DNA of 64,000 nucleotides, taken from the NCBI GenBank assembly GCA_916048095.2, contig OU696577.1, positions 4,124,001 to 4,188,000 on the forward strand. Direction: 5' to 3'. Shown piece by piece: positions 21,825 to 32,470 of the stretch. Made by a program: the position numbers and the translations under genes. The notes beneath the pieces are model-generated. The model was not told the origin of the DNA. It made no database searches and worked only from the letters and a program-made list of their open reading frames with translations. The number at the start of each line of letters is the position of its first letter. The first letter of the stretch is position 1. Source of the DNA: Sacculina carcini. Taxonomy: Eukaryota; Arthropoda; Thecostraca; Sacculinidae.

Positions 21825-22729
21825 ATGTATTCGAGTGTGAATGATGGCGTGAACGAATGTGAGGCTTTATGACATAGTGTTGATAAAATTCATGGGTGAA
21901 TTGCACTAGAGAGGAGTATAATACGGCAGCAGAATGAAGGTGAGCATGACTGAGGCGAACGGATATAAACTCAATATATGTGGGACAATATTTAGGAGGT
22001 ATTGAGACGCGAATACGTGAAATATTTGAGTAGGGTAAAGTTGGTATAGAGTAGGTCATACTTAAGGCAATGTGATCCGAAAGAAGAGAAGGAACAGGCG
22101 TGCAAGACACTTGAATTTATCAGCCCAGACGTGATTATGTGATTGAGGGTACCACCACGAATGTGCGTGGCCCCTCCGACATCCCACCTGGTTAGATTAA
22201 TGTCCACAATGAAGTTTTTCAATAGCCGACCATTCCTATTTGCATCAGAAAATAAATTTCCCAAATCTGTATGTCTGGCATTTAAGTCACCTACATAGAT
22301 GATTTCTTGCTGACTGGGTTGGGGTAGAGCTTCCGCTGCAAAACCTGAAGGCGATATATACACATTGCATACCTTAATTGAGGATTGGCCGCAGAGGACT
22401 TCAAACAGTTGATATGTGGTATCAGAATGTGTCGAATTTTCTATGAAACGATGTGATAGTGAGGAATTTATGTATGTTATGAGACCGTGTCAGACATGAT
22501 GCACGTATGTTTTATAACCTCTCAGGTGGGGAGCCCCAGGATTTGATCTGCGTCTGACAAAAGCTTCTTGGAGAAAAATTACTTTAGGCTGAGATGAAAA
22601 TGCGTAATACGGTAGAGATGATAGTTTTTCAAAAGAGGTTATGACACATACGTTCCATGAGATGATGTTAATTTCTTGCATCCCTTCCTTTGTTTTTGAG
22701 AGGAGGTTTTTTGTAAACCTTGGAGTCAT
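21825..22729 (-). pseudogene. LINE-A ORF2, APE-type endonuclease
   Basis: Reading down from 22729: MQEINIISWNVC (the N of the first active-site block), VIFLQEAFVRR (catalytic QE) and, after a TGA at 22490-22492, HGLITYINSS, then EIIYVGDLNARHTDLG (GD-N active site) and LLSDHIALSM (SDH motif). This is the full order of an APE-like LINE endonuclease, which nicks the target DNA. It is broken by the stop and a frame change near 22100, and then by E3. Confidence 0.82.
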
Positions 22730-22887
22730 ATTGGATTTGGAGGTGGATCGGGAGGTCGAGGCATTAGAAGAGGATGGTACACTCGTAATCGGCGATAAGG
22801 TGTTGCTTGTGACATGATTTGTTGGTGAAGCCTTAGACTGATTGGATTATATTGCTTCAAGACGCTTTGAGAATTTCTCCATGGCTT

Positions 22888-24200
22888 TTAACATGATGCT
22901 CTGTGATTCCGTTGAGTCATCGATGTCACTAGGATGCTTTGGCTAGCATTCATTTCAGCTATTTTAGTTTCAATATGGTCCATTCTCTCCATGAATGCCC
23001 TACATTGTTCGTTGAGGAAATCCACGGAGATTTTCAGTGTCACCACTTGTGGAGAGGGACCCACTTGTTTAGTAGTGATTGTGCTATTTTCTGATTGCTT
23101 TGTTGTAGCTGGGTGTGCTGGCAATTCATTGTTTTTTTTCGCCACTGGGCGTCGGGGGCACCCATACCACACGCTAACACCTTGCTGGTGGCAGCGCGGG
23201 CAGCACCATTTGGCGGACACTTCAGGTGGGGGTGGAGTGGGAGGATACCCGTCTTCCTTGGGGACCTTCTTTTCCACTTTGTGGGGGCACGAATCAGTGT
23301 AGTAAGCTTCTGCGCACCACGCGCACTTATCCTTTTCTTTACAGTAGCGGGATATGGGACCCACAAACCAACATTTGTATAAGGTGGGCGACTCGTTTTG
23401 AATCTTGGTTATCTCACAAGGCAGTAGGAACGGTAGGAATCCAAACCTGTGGGTTTCAGGGGGAGGCTCAGTGCCACTCCAAACAATAATAATCCTATTT
23501 AAGGCCTTACCTTTTTTAAAAAAACCTTCTTGCACGATGTACACCGACCAGTTCAGTGCTTTGTGACGCATCCACATCAACTGGGTACCTTGTCACTAGG
23601 TATGTGGGATATTTCTTCGGCCGTACAGGTAGATCTTCGCTTCTGAGTGGCAGTGATATAACATCTCCGTTGAGCGCGCACTGGACGATGTCCTGTCGTT
23701 TTCTGTTGATATATACGTACAAAGATGTTATGGGGGACATCTTCACTTCTGCCAGGCAGGGATCGAGTCGATACCTTGCTTGAACTTCTCAACCATCGGA
23801 GCTTCGTCTCAGTGCCTGAGGATCCAATGAACTTGAGCCGCACGTATTCATTGCGTGCAGCAAAAGCCGGTGGCTGAAATTTTCTAGCTGACAGAACTTG
23901 CACCTCGTGGTCCATCGCACTAGCTCCAGGTGGTGGGAATTCAGCATCGTAGCACTCCCGTCCTTCGTTCGGATGTACTCGCGATGTGTTCACAGGGGTT
24001 TCATCACTACTTGAAATCGAAATCTGATGTTTCTTTGTGTAGAATACTCTCGGGGGTCGATAGGCCTGCTCATCGAGCGGCGACATATCGGTGTCATCAT
24101 GATATTCAACAACTGTTGTTTCTTCCAGGTGATCCATTTGCAGGTTCTTGGTGACCTTCGTTCCAGAGTGAGCCATTATCACAAAGCCCACTGAGCCCAA
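22888..24200 (-). pseudogene. LINE-A ORF1 (Gag-like RNA-binding protein)
   Basis: The protein starts near 24200 and is carried by at least three frames. Recognisable text is DLPVRPKKYPTYLVTRYPVD, then a Cys/His cluster CWFVGPISRYCKEKDKCAWC followed by CPHK, and a C-terminal coiled-coil-like stretch CRAFMERMDHIETKIAEM. LINE ORF1 proteins of the I and Jockey groups have this plan and coat the element RNA. Pro-rich spacer PPTPPPPE lies between. Frameshifts near 23577-23750 inactivate it. Confidence 0.7.
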
Positions 24201-24304
24201 TGGGCTCGGTTAATGTGGCCTCAGCTTTGAAAATCACTGGGGCAATTGAAGCCAACGAAAGCACTGGCACAAACCACGTGACAAATGTAAACAAACCAGA
24301 GCAC

Positions 24305-24486
24305 TGTGACACGACCTCTCAGGGTGAAACACAGACACAAACTAAAAGTTCACTTGTGTGCTTGCATGTAGCGGTATGTCTGTGTGTTCAGTGTGTGTCA
24401 TGTCAGTTTCATCATTCCCTCCAGTTACACTGTTACGAGTCACCAATACACATCGTTTTGTACGCGCTGTATTTGTTGCTGCTACA
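24305..24486 (+). repeat. E4 5' LTR
   Basis: Runs from tgtgacacgacc to ttgctgctaca. The inner end is fixed by the PBS. The outer end is inferred from the TG start, and no second LTR confirms it. Confidence 0.6.
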
Positions 24487-24487
24487 T

Positions 24488-24500
24488 TGGTGACACCGAA
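24488..24500 (+). promoter_or_regulatory. E4 primer-binding site (tRNA-Trp type)
   Basis: tggtgacaccgaa, one mismatch from the E3 PBS, one base after the LTR end. Confidence 0.7.
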
Positions 24501-24522
24501 CTTCAGCCCATCTGAATCAAGG

Positions 24523-25302
24523 ATGGAGAATACATCTGAGGAGGGCAGTGCCACCATGGCAGTTAAAGTAGAGCTGCCAGGCTGCGACCGAAGTGACGTC
24601 GACACATGGATAGCCATGTGCGACAATTTGATGGTTGACGCCGGGCTGCGAGCGCAATCAACCAAATTTCGGAGGCTGCTGTCGAAATTACCTCGGGAGC
24701 AATTCAGACCGGTGAAGGACTTGGTGACCAACCCCCTGGGTGCATCAAGCTACGACGAGCTGACGGGACGGTTGCGTTCACGGCTTCAGCTCACTGCTTC
24801 AGAGCGCTTCCAGCGTTTTGAGAGCCTCCCACGCGAGTTGGGCTCACGGAAACCAACTGAGCTGCACGCGGATTTAGCGGCCCTATACCAGACTGATACG
24901 GATCATGAAATAGTCGGCGAAGCATTTTTATGTCGGCTGCCTGTGACCCTCCAGATTATGTGCAGAGAACGGCTGGCTTCGAATTCACTGAGCGAAGTTG
25001 CTCTCCGTGCCGACCAGCACCAACGACCACTAGAGGTCAGTAGCACCACATCGGCCGACTCCAGGGACACTTCAGTATCGCTGAGTGGTGGTGCGATTGT
25101 AATGGCGGCTACCAGAGTCTCCAATGCGCTGCAGCCTCAGTCGACTATGTCACGACGTCCTCAGCAATGTGCAAGGTCAGCTGGCTTTGTAGACCGCTGG
25201 TGCCGACTCCATCGACGCTTCGGGCCGGCAGCACGAAGATGCCTTGGCCGGTGCATGTTCACCTCATATATGTCGGGAAACGCTTCGAGCAGCCGGCAGT
25301 GA
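24523..25302 (+). pseudogene. E4 gag
   Basis: An ATG at 24523 begins MENTSEEGSATMAVKVELPG, aligned with E3 Gag. Capsid text DVDTWIAMCDNLMVDAGL and ELGSRKPTELHADL is conserved. The Cys/His motif is WCRLHRRFGPAARRCLGRC, the CsRn1 type. The frame ends at 25302, but the protease homology switches frame at about 25268, so a frameshift or a recoding site lies there. Confidence 0.82.
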
Positions 25303-25930
25303 CGTCCGTGTCCGGTTGCAACAGCGAGTGTAAACCATTATATGTAGTTGACACCGAAGGTCGTTTCCTAATCGACAGTGGATCAGCGGTTTTCTTGTTG
25401 CCTGTGGGTCCCAAGCCTGCCCCACCCTTGCAGTCTCTAACCCTTCGATCAGCCAATGGATCATACATTCCGGTGTTTGAAGTTCGCCGTGAAAATTTGA
25501 TTGACCTTGGTCTTGGCCGCTCGTACAAGTTTCCGTTTTTGGTCGCAGCAGTGACTACCCCAATATTCGGAGCTGATTTCCTCAGGGAATTCGGGTTGGT
25601 TATCGACTTCAAGAAGAAGGTATTGGTGGACAGCACGACGTATCTGTTTACAAACCCAGCTATTCCGGCGAAGCATGGTCATCCCGCAGTTGTACACGTC
25701 AGCCAAATTCATCCTCCACATCGCGATGGCCCTGGGCTTACGGGTCTTCGCTATTCTGAGGAATTCAGTGCGCTCCGCGCACCACCATCAGATTTTCCGG
25801 CCGACACCGTCCCGGGTGTGGAACATCGTATCATAACGAAAGGCAACCCGGTGTTTGCCCGTCCAAGACGCCTGATGCCCGCAAAACTGACAGCTGCAAA
25901 GCGTGAGATTGAGTACCTGCTTGAGTCTCT
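25268..25930 (+). pseudogene. E4 aspartic protease, truncated before RT
   Basis: The protease has FLIDSGSAVFLLPVG (active-site DSG), RSANGSYIPVF and PIFGADFLREFGLVID. A linker leads to the first RT residues, VEHRIITKGNPVFARPRRL, and homology to E3 ends at about AAKREIEYLLE (near 25930). Text after this is unrelated to RT. Confidence 0.8.
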
Positions 25931-26579
25931 GACTAACCCTCGCTCAGTGTGCACGTGCTTACCGTCGCTCGTTCGCGCCCGGCTGTCTACGCTTCGCTGA
26001 TGTTCACCGACGCCAATTATCCTTTCGGGACAGATCCTGCTTTCTTCTAACGCTGAGTGTTCATTGAGGTATATTTCAGTTTTATTATTATATTTGATTT
26101 AAAGTTTTTTTGATTTCCCATTACTCGTTTGTTCATTGAGAATATTTGCCTATTTAAAGGTGGATATTTTCTTCTTGCGAGCTCATTCATTTACTTCTAA
26201 GACTGGTTTTTGTTCAAGTCAATTAATCTTTTTTTGTTTCAGGTTATATATTTGTATTTATATATTTTGTTTTTGAATGCCATTGAGAATCAGGGTTCGC
26301 AGCCATAGTTGCTTTGCAATCTTCCCGCTGAATTCTCTCATCGCATTCTTTTTCTTCAATTTTCAGTTCAGTTTGTATATTATATAATTTAACTTTTGTG
26401 ACAAATAGCAACTCCAAGTTGTGGACTCCGAAAATTCCAGAAAAACGACAGCTCAATATCCCGAAACAGCAAGCAAACAATAACACGACTGTATTATTGA
26501 TGATAATCTTATCAACGGTAAATAGGGACTTGAACAAATAACAAAAACATCCTCCAAACTTGAACACTAACTAAAACAT
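25931..26579. other. No gene seen
   Basis: AT-rich DNA between E4 and the E5 LTR. Part of it (about 26245-26567) may be E5 LTR or flanking DNA; a minus-strand open frame there has no recognisable motif. Confidence 0.45.
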
Positions 26580-26724
26580 CATAAAACACCGTAAAACACC
26601 ATAAAATATCCACCAAAGCACCGCACAGCAAGAACCCTCCCACGCTTCTCCCCCGCTATTGGCCGCACCTCACTCATTCATACCGACACGCTTGACACAT
26701 ACACATATAAATCACAAAGTCACA

Positions 26725-29570
26725 TCTCCTCCTGATTCTAAACAATCATTCAAACCACCCCCGTACACGACATAATCCTCCAGTCGCGCTGGTCGTCTAA
26801 TCTCACGACGCGGCCTCTCCGCTTCTCCGTCAGGAACCACTTCTTCCGATGAATGCATCTCCGTCTCGCTGTTCTTCCCTGCCGTGATCATCATTTCGCA
26901 GTCGACATTGTCCAATTCTCCTCCAGTCGGTTCTGGTGATGCATTTTCCGAAGCGCACCGCCGTCGCACATCTCTCACATGATGGTTCGGGCCATCTACC
27001 TCCACTACCACACTCGACACTACCGACGTCACAATCCCCGCTCTGCTCGAGCTGTCGCACCTGTCCCCGGGCCTTCTCGTCCACACTTGGTCCCCGACAT
27101 GAAATATGCTCTCGAAAACCTCGGGCGTCTGCGCCACGAATTTATCCGCTATCCTGACGTCATACCGTTACAACAAATCGACCGGACGTGCTTCTTCCCC
27201 ATTATCTGATGGCGGCATGTTGTACAGGCTGACTGCCTCGCGGACGCTGCAACGCTTGCGTGCTGCAATCACTTTCACTCATTAGTGAACTCTCTCTACA
27301 ATAGCATTACCTTCAGCGCGGTAGACACATCGATATCTCATAGAAACATTCCACTTCTTCATGACTTTCAAAAAGCAGGTCCCTCGAAATGTTGTGTCAT
27401 TATCCAAAAACAGTTGACGGAGTGGGCCTCGCTCACTGAAAATCTCGTCGAACATTTCTGCGACTCCGCGACTTGCCCGCGAGCTCAATCTTCTCCAAAT
27501 TGAAAACCTGGAGGGTCCACAATCAATCAGTGATAGCAATAATTGGTAGTTTACGTGTGTGAAGTCTGCCGCCAAGCGCGTCCACACTTAGCTGACTGAC
27601 AACGAACCCTTCTCCCAGATAGGTTGATAGCAGATAGCAGCTCGGCTGACCGAATTACACACGTCACACCGCCTCACCACATCCGCAATTTGTCTCCTGC
27701 TCGCAAACACGCCTTTTCGACGACAAAAATATCGCGTCCTGTGGACTCCGGGATACCCCGCATCGTGGTGTATCTTTTCAACGGTAAAGGGATCAATAAC
27801 TGCACACACTTGAGCCCTGCGCTTCAACCAAGATGACGGGACACGCGTCAGCTTGTCTGCTTTGTTTCTTTTGGACTCCACTTTTATGACTTCTACGTTG
27901 AGGCTATACTTTGAGACGATACTGCGCACGATCTTCAGCCTTCGTCGTATGAGAAGCTCACTGCTAGCGTAAGTCTTGACATGCTCCTTCAATGACAGTG
28001 TGTCTGTCACCCACGAAAAAACAGTAGCAGAGTCGGTATATACATGCATGTTCACAAATCCAAGCTCGACAGCCAGACTGATGCCTTTCAGCACTGCGTC
28101 GAGCTCTGCGAGATTTATATGCTGGTCGTCCGGTCTCAGCCAGCAAGCATCTTCTACCACGTCACCGCCCACATCCACCTGCACTCCCAATGTGATGTTG
28201 CTTGCGTCAACCCAAACGGCTGCTGCATGACCCTCGATATACCAGACACCACCAACGGGATCTTCACTCCGTTGACGCCTGCACATCTCATTAAATATTT
28301 CTATGAAATGATCGCCAGAAATTTATTCGTCCCATCCAGACATCAACTCAACCGCGCGCCTCTTCAGGTACGATGCGGCGACTCGCAAACACCCCGCCAC
28401 CGGATAGTGAGACACCAACTTGCTGCTCACAGAGAAAACGTTCCTGCGAGTCAAAACATCAGGAACATCATCAACATTGTTATCCTTACACCAATGTAGC
28501 CTCCCATCCAATTGCTTGCTGACGCGTAAGCCAAGCACCCGTGCACCGTCAGCCAGTCTCTCAATGTGATTTCCCTCCAAACCGAACTTATGAAAGTGAG
28601 CACGCGCCACCTCAGGATCGACCACATCGCCATCAATAATAATGTCGTCAACATACGCAGATGCGTCTCGCCTGACGCGCGGGTCCTGGGCCATTACCTC
28701 TTTCACGACAGCCTGCATGATTGACGGTGCTGCGTTTAGGCCGAAACCTAGCCTCGTCAAACAATAAAGCTTATCTCGGAATATAACCGTCTAGAATGGC
28801 CACAAACTACGATCCACCGAAATTTGAAGGTAAGCCTTCTTCAAATCCACGACGTACAAGTTTTCACTTCTTCTCCTCCAATTCCGCAACCTCTCACGAC
28901 ACACGTCAGCTTCTCCGGAGTAGGCATCGATGTATTCGTTCAGCTCCCTGAAGTCTAATACAGGCCTTATCTTGTTTTTGTTGACCTGCTTGACAGCCAT
29001 CAAGGGGATCAGACAGCGCGGACGACCGAATTTCTGTTCGTCGTATGGACGCATCCAACCATTCTTGATCCACGACTCCACCTCTTCCTTGACCTTGCAC
29101 TGTGCACTGACCGGGATATGGTACTGAGGCACGGTATTCTTGAATACCTCCGGCTCTTTGTCATCTTTCCACTTCCACCGACATGTCCACATATTAGCTT
29201 CTTTGTCGAAAACAGCTGCGTGACCAGGACCTTCACTTTTCACCGCGGGAAGTGCGGCGCAACATCTTTTCTCGGTTGACCGAACAAATTCAACTCCCGT
29301 GTCACCTATATTCATCCCACCAAGTGCTACGATGGCATCCATGCCTAAAATGAGATCAAATTTCCATGGTTTTCCATTCACAACCAACACCTTGATGAAT
29401 GCAGATTTATTTCCCACCACCAACTCACAACTACTCACCCCGACACAGGTAAAAGCACCACCGAGCGTGTTCACCGGCGTTTTTTTTGTCGAGTGCAACT
29501 GTCCCACAAGGCAGACGACATTGTGCAACACGAACATCCGCTATCAACCAACGCCACGCAGGTCCGACCG
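26725..29570 (-). pseudogene. E5 pol: protease, RT, RNase H, integrase
   Basis: A DSG-type protease site (ALVDSGCSCC) lies near 29560, then a frameshift near 29540. From 29537 to about 26725 everything sits in one frame. It is interrupted only by stops: TAG 28791-28793, TAA 28323-28325, TAA 27588-27590, TAA and TGA at 27279-27284 and TAA 27168-27170. RT motifs are VLDFRELNEYI, LYVVDLKKAYLQISV, GFGLNAAPSIM and AYVDDIIIDGD. RNase H has VWVDASNITLGVQV, HINLAELDAVLKG, VYTDSATVFSWV and NKADKLTRV. Integrase has CDVCNSVSRAA and a triad in LAADFTHV, LFLDNDTTF and NAIVERVH. A polypurine tract (tcaggaggaga on the minus strand, 26725-26735) follows. Confidence 0.82.
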
Positions 29571-29655
29571 TTGACTCAGACACTCGCCCGGGGAAGCGCC
29601 TCCACTGCTGAGACCGAGAGAGCGCCGGCGCTGAAGCACCCTCTCGATAGCAGTT

Positions 29656-29940
29656 TTACGGACAATCTTTCGCATAGTGGCCTAGGTTAGGGCAGCAGAA
29701 ACACTTCACTGATGACAATTTTTGCGGGCACGATCGGCTAATGTGTCCCGTCTGCCCACACATAAAACATCTCACTTCCCTCTCTATTGGGCGCCGTTGA
29801 CTCCCACTAGCATTGCCGTCGCCAACCGTCTTGCGTCCGATGCTCGCCTGACAACACACTTCACTCTGTTTCCGCTTCATAATCATCCTCTTCTGCTGCG
29901 GATTGTCACCTCAATCTCATCAACAGAGTTGTTAGAACTT
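29656..29940 (-). pseudogene. E5 gag C-terminus with zinc knuckles
   Basis: Two knuckles are present: CFMCGQTGHISRSC (CCHC) and CFCCPNLGHYAKDC. They belong to the same Gag as the fragment at 31013-31523; LINE-B separates the two parts. Confidence 0.75.
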
Positions 29941-29944
29941 GCAA

Positions 29945-31008
29945 GTTCCTCTGTGGTGACTTGGTTCTTGGCGATCTTTGCCATCGTCGAAAGGTCAGCA
30001 GCGTGTGCATGCTGTACAAGATCAAGCACAACGACAATCATCCGTTGAGCAAGTCAATGATCCTGATGATTTCGTGGCAGCAAGAAGCACACGGTTTACA
30101 TCCAAACAGCATTCCCAGTGCATGGCTCCAATTCGTTGTCGTACAAAGCAATTCCAACGTTGCTTTCTTCCGGCCACTGTGGCTACTTGGAACACGTTGA
30201 AGGAGGAGGCTTTCTCGCAGAACAATTTGCAGAAATTCAAGGCCAAAATATATGAATTGCTACAGAAAGAGCGGAATTGACTGTTGAGTCTTATTAATTG
30301 TTTATTTATTCATATTTATTGTTATTTATTCATATTTATTCATGTTTATTGTTATTTATTTTATATTTATTTATATTAATTCTTATTTTACTCTCTATTT
30401 ATTACTATTTATTATTGGTTGTTGTTACTTATTAAATTATACTTATACTCAGTGTTGGATGTTGTTGTTTATTTAATAATATTTATTGTTGTTGCTGTTT
30501 ATTGAATCATATTTATTGTTGCTGCTGCTTATTGAATCATATTTATTGTTATTGCTGTTTATTGAATAATATTTATGGGTGTTGTTGTTGTTTATTGAAT
30601 CATATTTATTTGTGTTGTTGTTACTTATTGAATCATATTTTTAATTATTGTTGGATGTTTCTTATTAAATCATATTTATTGTTCTTGATTTTTATTTATT
30701 AATTATTTATTAATATTTATTCTTATTTATTGATGGTTGTTATTTACTGAATCACATATTTATTGTTGATTGTTATTATTTATTGAGGAACGTGGACGGA
30801 GTGACATTATGGAGTGTTATCGGATGATGGTTTATTATTTATTGTTATTTATTTATTATTTTCTTTCCAACTCTCTTTCTAGACTCTTTTCTTTTCGAAC
30901 TCTCTTTCTCTCTGAATCTTTTGGGCGCTACCGGTACATGGGGCCACCTGTGGTAATAGTGCTTGCACTCTCCCCATGCTACTGGATTCGCCTGTAATTA
31001 AAAATAAT
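29945..31008 (+). mobile_element. LINE-B: 5'-truncated LINE inside E5 gag
   Basis: The plus strand encodes the last part of a LINE ORF2 with the typical C-terminal text CLP/ATVATWNTLKEEAF and LQKFKAKIYELLQKERN, ending at TGA 30278-30280; CR1/Jockey-type LINEs end this way. An upstream phrase (RRKVSSVCMLYKIKHNDN) is in a second frame. A long TTATT-rich 3' region and a terminal AT tract (31000-31015) follow. The 5' junction is not exact and no target duplication was found. Confidence 0.65.
30471..30780 (+). repeat. 30-bp minisatellite in the LINE-B 3' region
   Basis: attgaatcatatttattg recurs about every 30 bp (30501, 30531, 30561 with one change, then looser copies) inside a TTATT-rich tract that starts near 30300. 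Confidence 0.75.
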
Positions 31009-31012
31009 AATA

Positions 31013-31523
31013 TTAATCCGCGCCATCGCCACCATCCCATCGAGGTCCAGCTTTTCCGATGTCACTCTTGCTTGAACGTCTTTTGCTACTTCGCTCGGTA
31101 GTCCGGTCACGAAAGCATTTCAGAACATCTTCCGTAACAATACCGACAGATTCTACCAGCTTGCCAAGTTCTGCGAGAAAAACGTCTGGGGACTCATTAG
31201 GCCGCAGGAATCGATTACGAAATTCAGACCAGGCTGCATACTTGTCCTTGCCGAATGCAGAGTACAAAGCAGACTTTGTCCTTTGAGCGTTCAGTCTGTC
31301 TGCTGACTGCAACTGAGACCATACAGTGAATGACCCGCCCCCCCCCCCCGCTAGCCTCAACGGCACAACGGCCATCACGTCCACACCTTTCAATGAGCAC
31401 ATCATTTCGCACCTGAGCCACCACTGTGCCACATCACCTGACCCGTCAAATTCCGGTATGAGCCGCGCATCGAAATCGCTCCGCACTTCATTCCTTACGG
31501 GTGGTTCCTCACTGATTGATTGA
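31013..31523 (-). pseudogene. E5 gag N-terminal part
   Basis: The text starts at the LINE-C junction with EEPPVRNEVRSDFDARLIPE and continues FDGSGDVAQWWLRCEMMCSL, SALYSAFGKDKYAAWSEF and RPNESPDVFLAELGKLV. It aligns with E6 Gag (LIPEYDGKGDPSEWLGKV), so this is the capsid region of family A. A run of Gly codons (GGGG, a C-rich tract at 31338-31351) is likely replication slippage. Confidence 0.75.
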
Positions 31524-31533
31524 TTGATTGATT
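31513..31533 (-). repeat. Tetranucleotide 3' tail of LINE-C, (caat)n on the minus strand
   Basis: Five tgat units end at the E5 gag junction. LINEs of this group often end in short tandem repeats and not in poly(A). Confidence 0.75.
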
Positions 31534-31544
31534 ATTGAGTTTTT

Positions 31545-31579
31545 GGGGTGCACCGGCCTCTAGGACCATATGGCACCCC
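31545..31579 (-). other. Stem-loop near the LINE-C 3' end
   Basis: ggggtgc (31545-31551) can pair with gcacccc (31573-31579), leaving a 21-nt loop just upstream of the tetranucleotide tail. A 3' hairpin is a known recognition signal for RT in some LINEs; that role here is inference. Confidence 0.45.
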
Positions 31580-31693
31580 CCAGTCTGTTATTAGCTAAAT
31601 TAAACTAAAAATATTTATATGAACGTAATGGAGCGATGAAATTAATATGCGTGAGGGTGAGTGATATGAATATGAAAGTCAGAAGAATAAAAA

Positions 31694-32037
31694 TCAATAA
31701 ATAGTTCTAAAAGGCAAAAGCCGTGAAAATTCACAAATGCGGCCCTCAATGACCGCCGATTGCTCCTGTCCAAGAACCTCGTCAATAGTCCGAACGGATC
31801 CAAGAAAACTTTGACGCGCCTCTGAAAATGATGGACATTCCACCAGGATATGTTGCACGGAGAGACGTGCATTACTTGCGCTGCGCGTGGGTTCAGGTTG
31901 TCCGAGTAGAAGATGGCGATGTGTGTGGTATGTGTTACCCACACGTAGACGACAGAGAGCCACTTCCTCGGACCTCTTCCGGCGACAAGAGCACATCCAA
32001 TGTCCGACTTCGGGCTTCACTGCTTCTAATTTGATAG
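31694..32037 (-). pseudogene. LINE-C ORF2 C-terminus
   Basis: The protein runs PEVGHWMCSCRRKRSEEVAL, CRLRVGNTYHTHRHLLLG and VQHILVECPSFSEAR, the Cys/His-containing end usual after RNase H in I-like LINEs. It ends with LLPFRTIY and a stop at 31694. It continues the frame broken by E6. Confidence 0.78.
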
Positions 32038-32454
32038 TGTAGTAAATGAGTGATGGTAGTCGCGAAGCAGCGTTGGCGCTATGCGCGTGCGTTCGTCCTT
32101 GAAACGGGCGCGTATGAGTGATAGCAGAGCGAGCGGTGGAAAGAGCGTTGTGTGTTGCAACGGGTGTCAGACGTCATGCGGTACGTTGCCATGGTGACGA
32201 TGGTGCCGTGCGCACGAGCGTATTGCGTATGTATGTGTGTCTGTAGTTTGGCGAGCGACTGTATGAGGCAGTGCGTGTTGGGGGAGCGAGGCGTCGCGTG
32301 TGGTGCTGTTTGCGAGAAGTGTTGTGTCGCGAGTAGTGTTGTATTCTGAATAGTGTGCGTGCGAGTAGTGTGCCTTGCGTGTAGTGCTTTGTTGTGCTGT
32401 TATTCGTGTCATATAATTTTTCGCGTATCGTCCCGAATACATACATCTGTTACA
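32038..32454 (+). repeat. E6 5' LTR
   Basis: 417 bp, tgtagtaaatg to catctgttaca. It differs from the 3' LTR by A/G at the fourth base and by gaat/caat near the end. Confidence 0.93.
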
Positions 32455-32470
32455 AGCTATTTTGGCAATC

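Larger units (their letters stand above)
7110..24200 (-). mobile_element. LINE-A: minus-strand LINE split into colinear pieces
   Basis: Four blocks on the minus strand together make one LINE in the correct order: ORF1 (24200-22888), endonuclease (22729-21825), N-terminal RT to the YADD box (17377-16210), and thumb plus RNase H to the 3' end (8619-7110). E3 separates endonuclease and RT with a clean ATGT duplication, so those two blocks are certainly one copy. E1/E2 separate the RT and RNase H blocks. About 130 residues of the RT are missing there, so that junction involves a deletion, or the 3' block is a second copy. The family has two ORFs, an APE-type endonuclease and an RNase H, as in the I superclade. 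Confidence 0.7.
24305..25930 (+). mobile_element. E4: CsRn1-like Gypsy element, 3'-truncated
   Basis: A 5' LTR (24305-24486), PBS, gag and protease are present, and the copy stops abruptly near 25930 before the RT. No 3' LTR follows. It is a diverged relative of E3: the Gag and protease align along their whole length. Confidence 0.8.
26580..31523 (-). mobile_element. E5: family-A LTR retrotransposon, minus strand
   Basis: Order on the minus strand: gag N-terminus (31523-31013), LINE-B insertion, gag zinc knuckles, protease, RT, RNase H, integrase, PPT and 3' LTR starting tgtgactttgtg at 26724. The 5' end is cut by LINE-C at 31523. The far end of the 3' LTR cannot be placed; 26580 is a rough guess. 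Confidence 0.78.

Noticed and set aside
22888..23580. Host zinc-finger protein
   Set aside because: The Cys/His cluster and its position before an endonuclease/RT on the same strand identify it as LINE ORF1.
30300..30800. Small Cys-rich or Tyr-rich proteins in the TTATT tract
   Set aside because: Translations of a simple tandem repeat in a LINE 3' region.
32152..32349. 65-codon open frame, identical copy at 36234-36431
   Set aside because: It lies inside the E6 LTRs; identity reflects LTR duplication and not a conserved gene.
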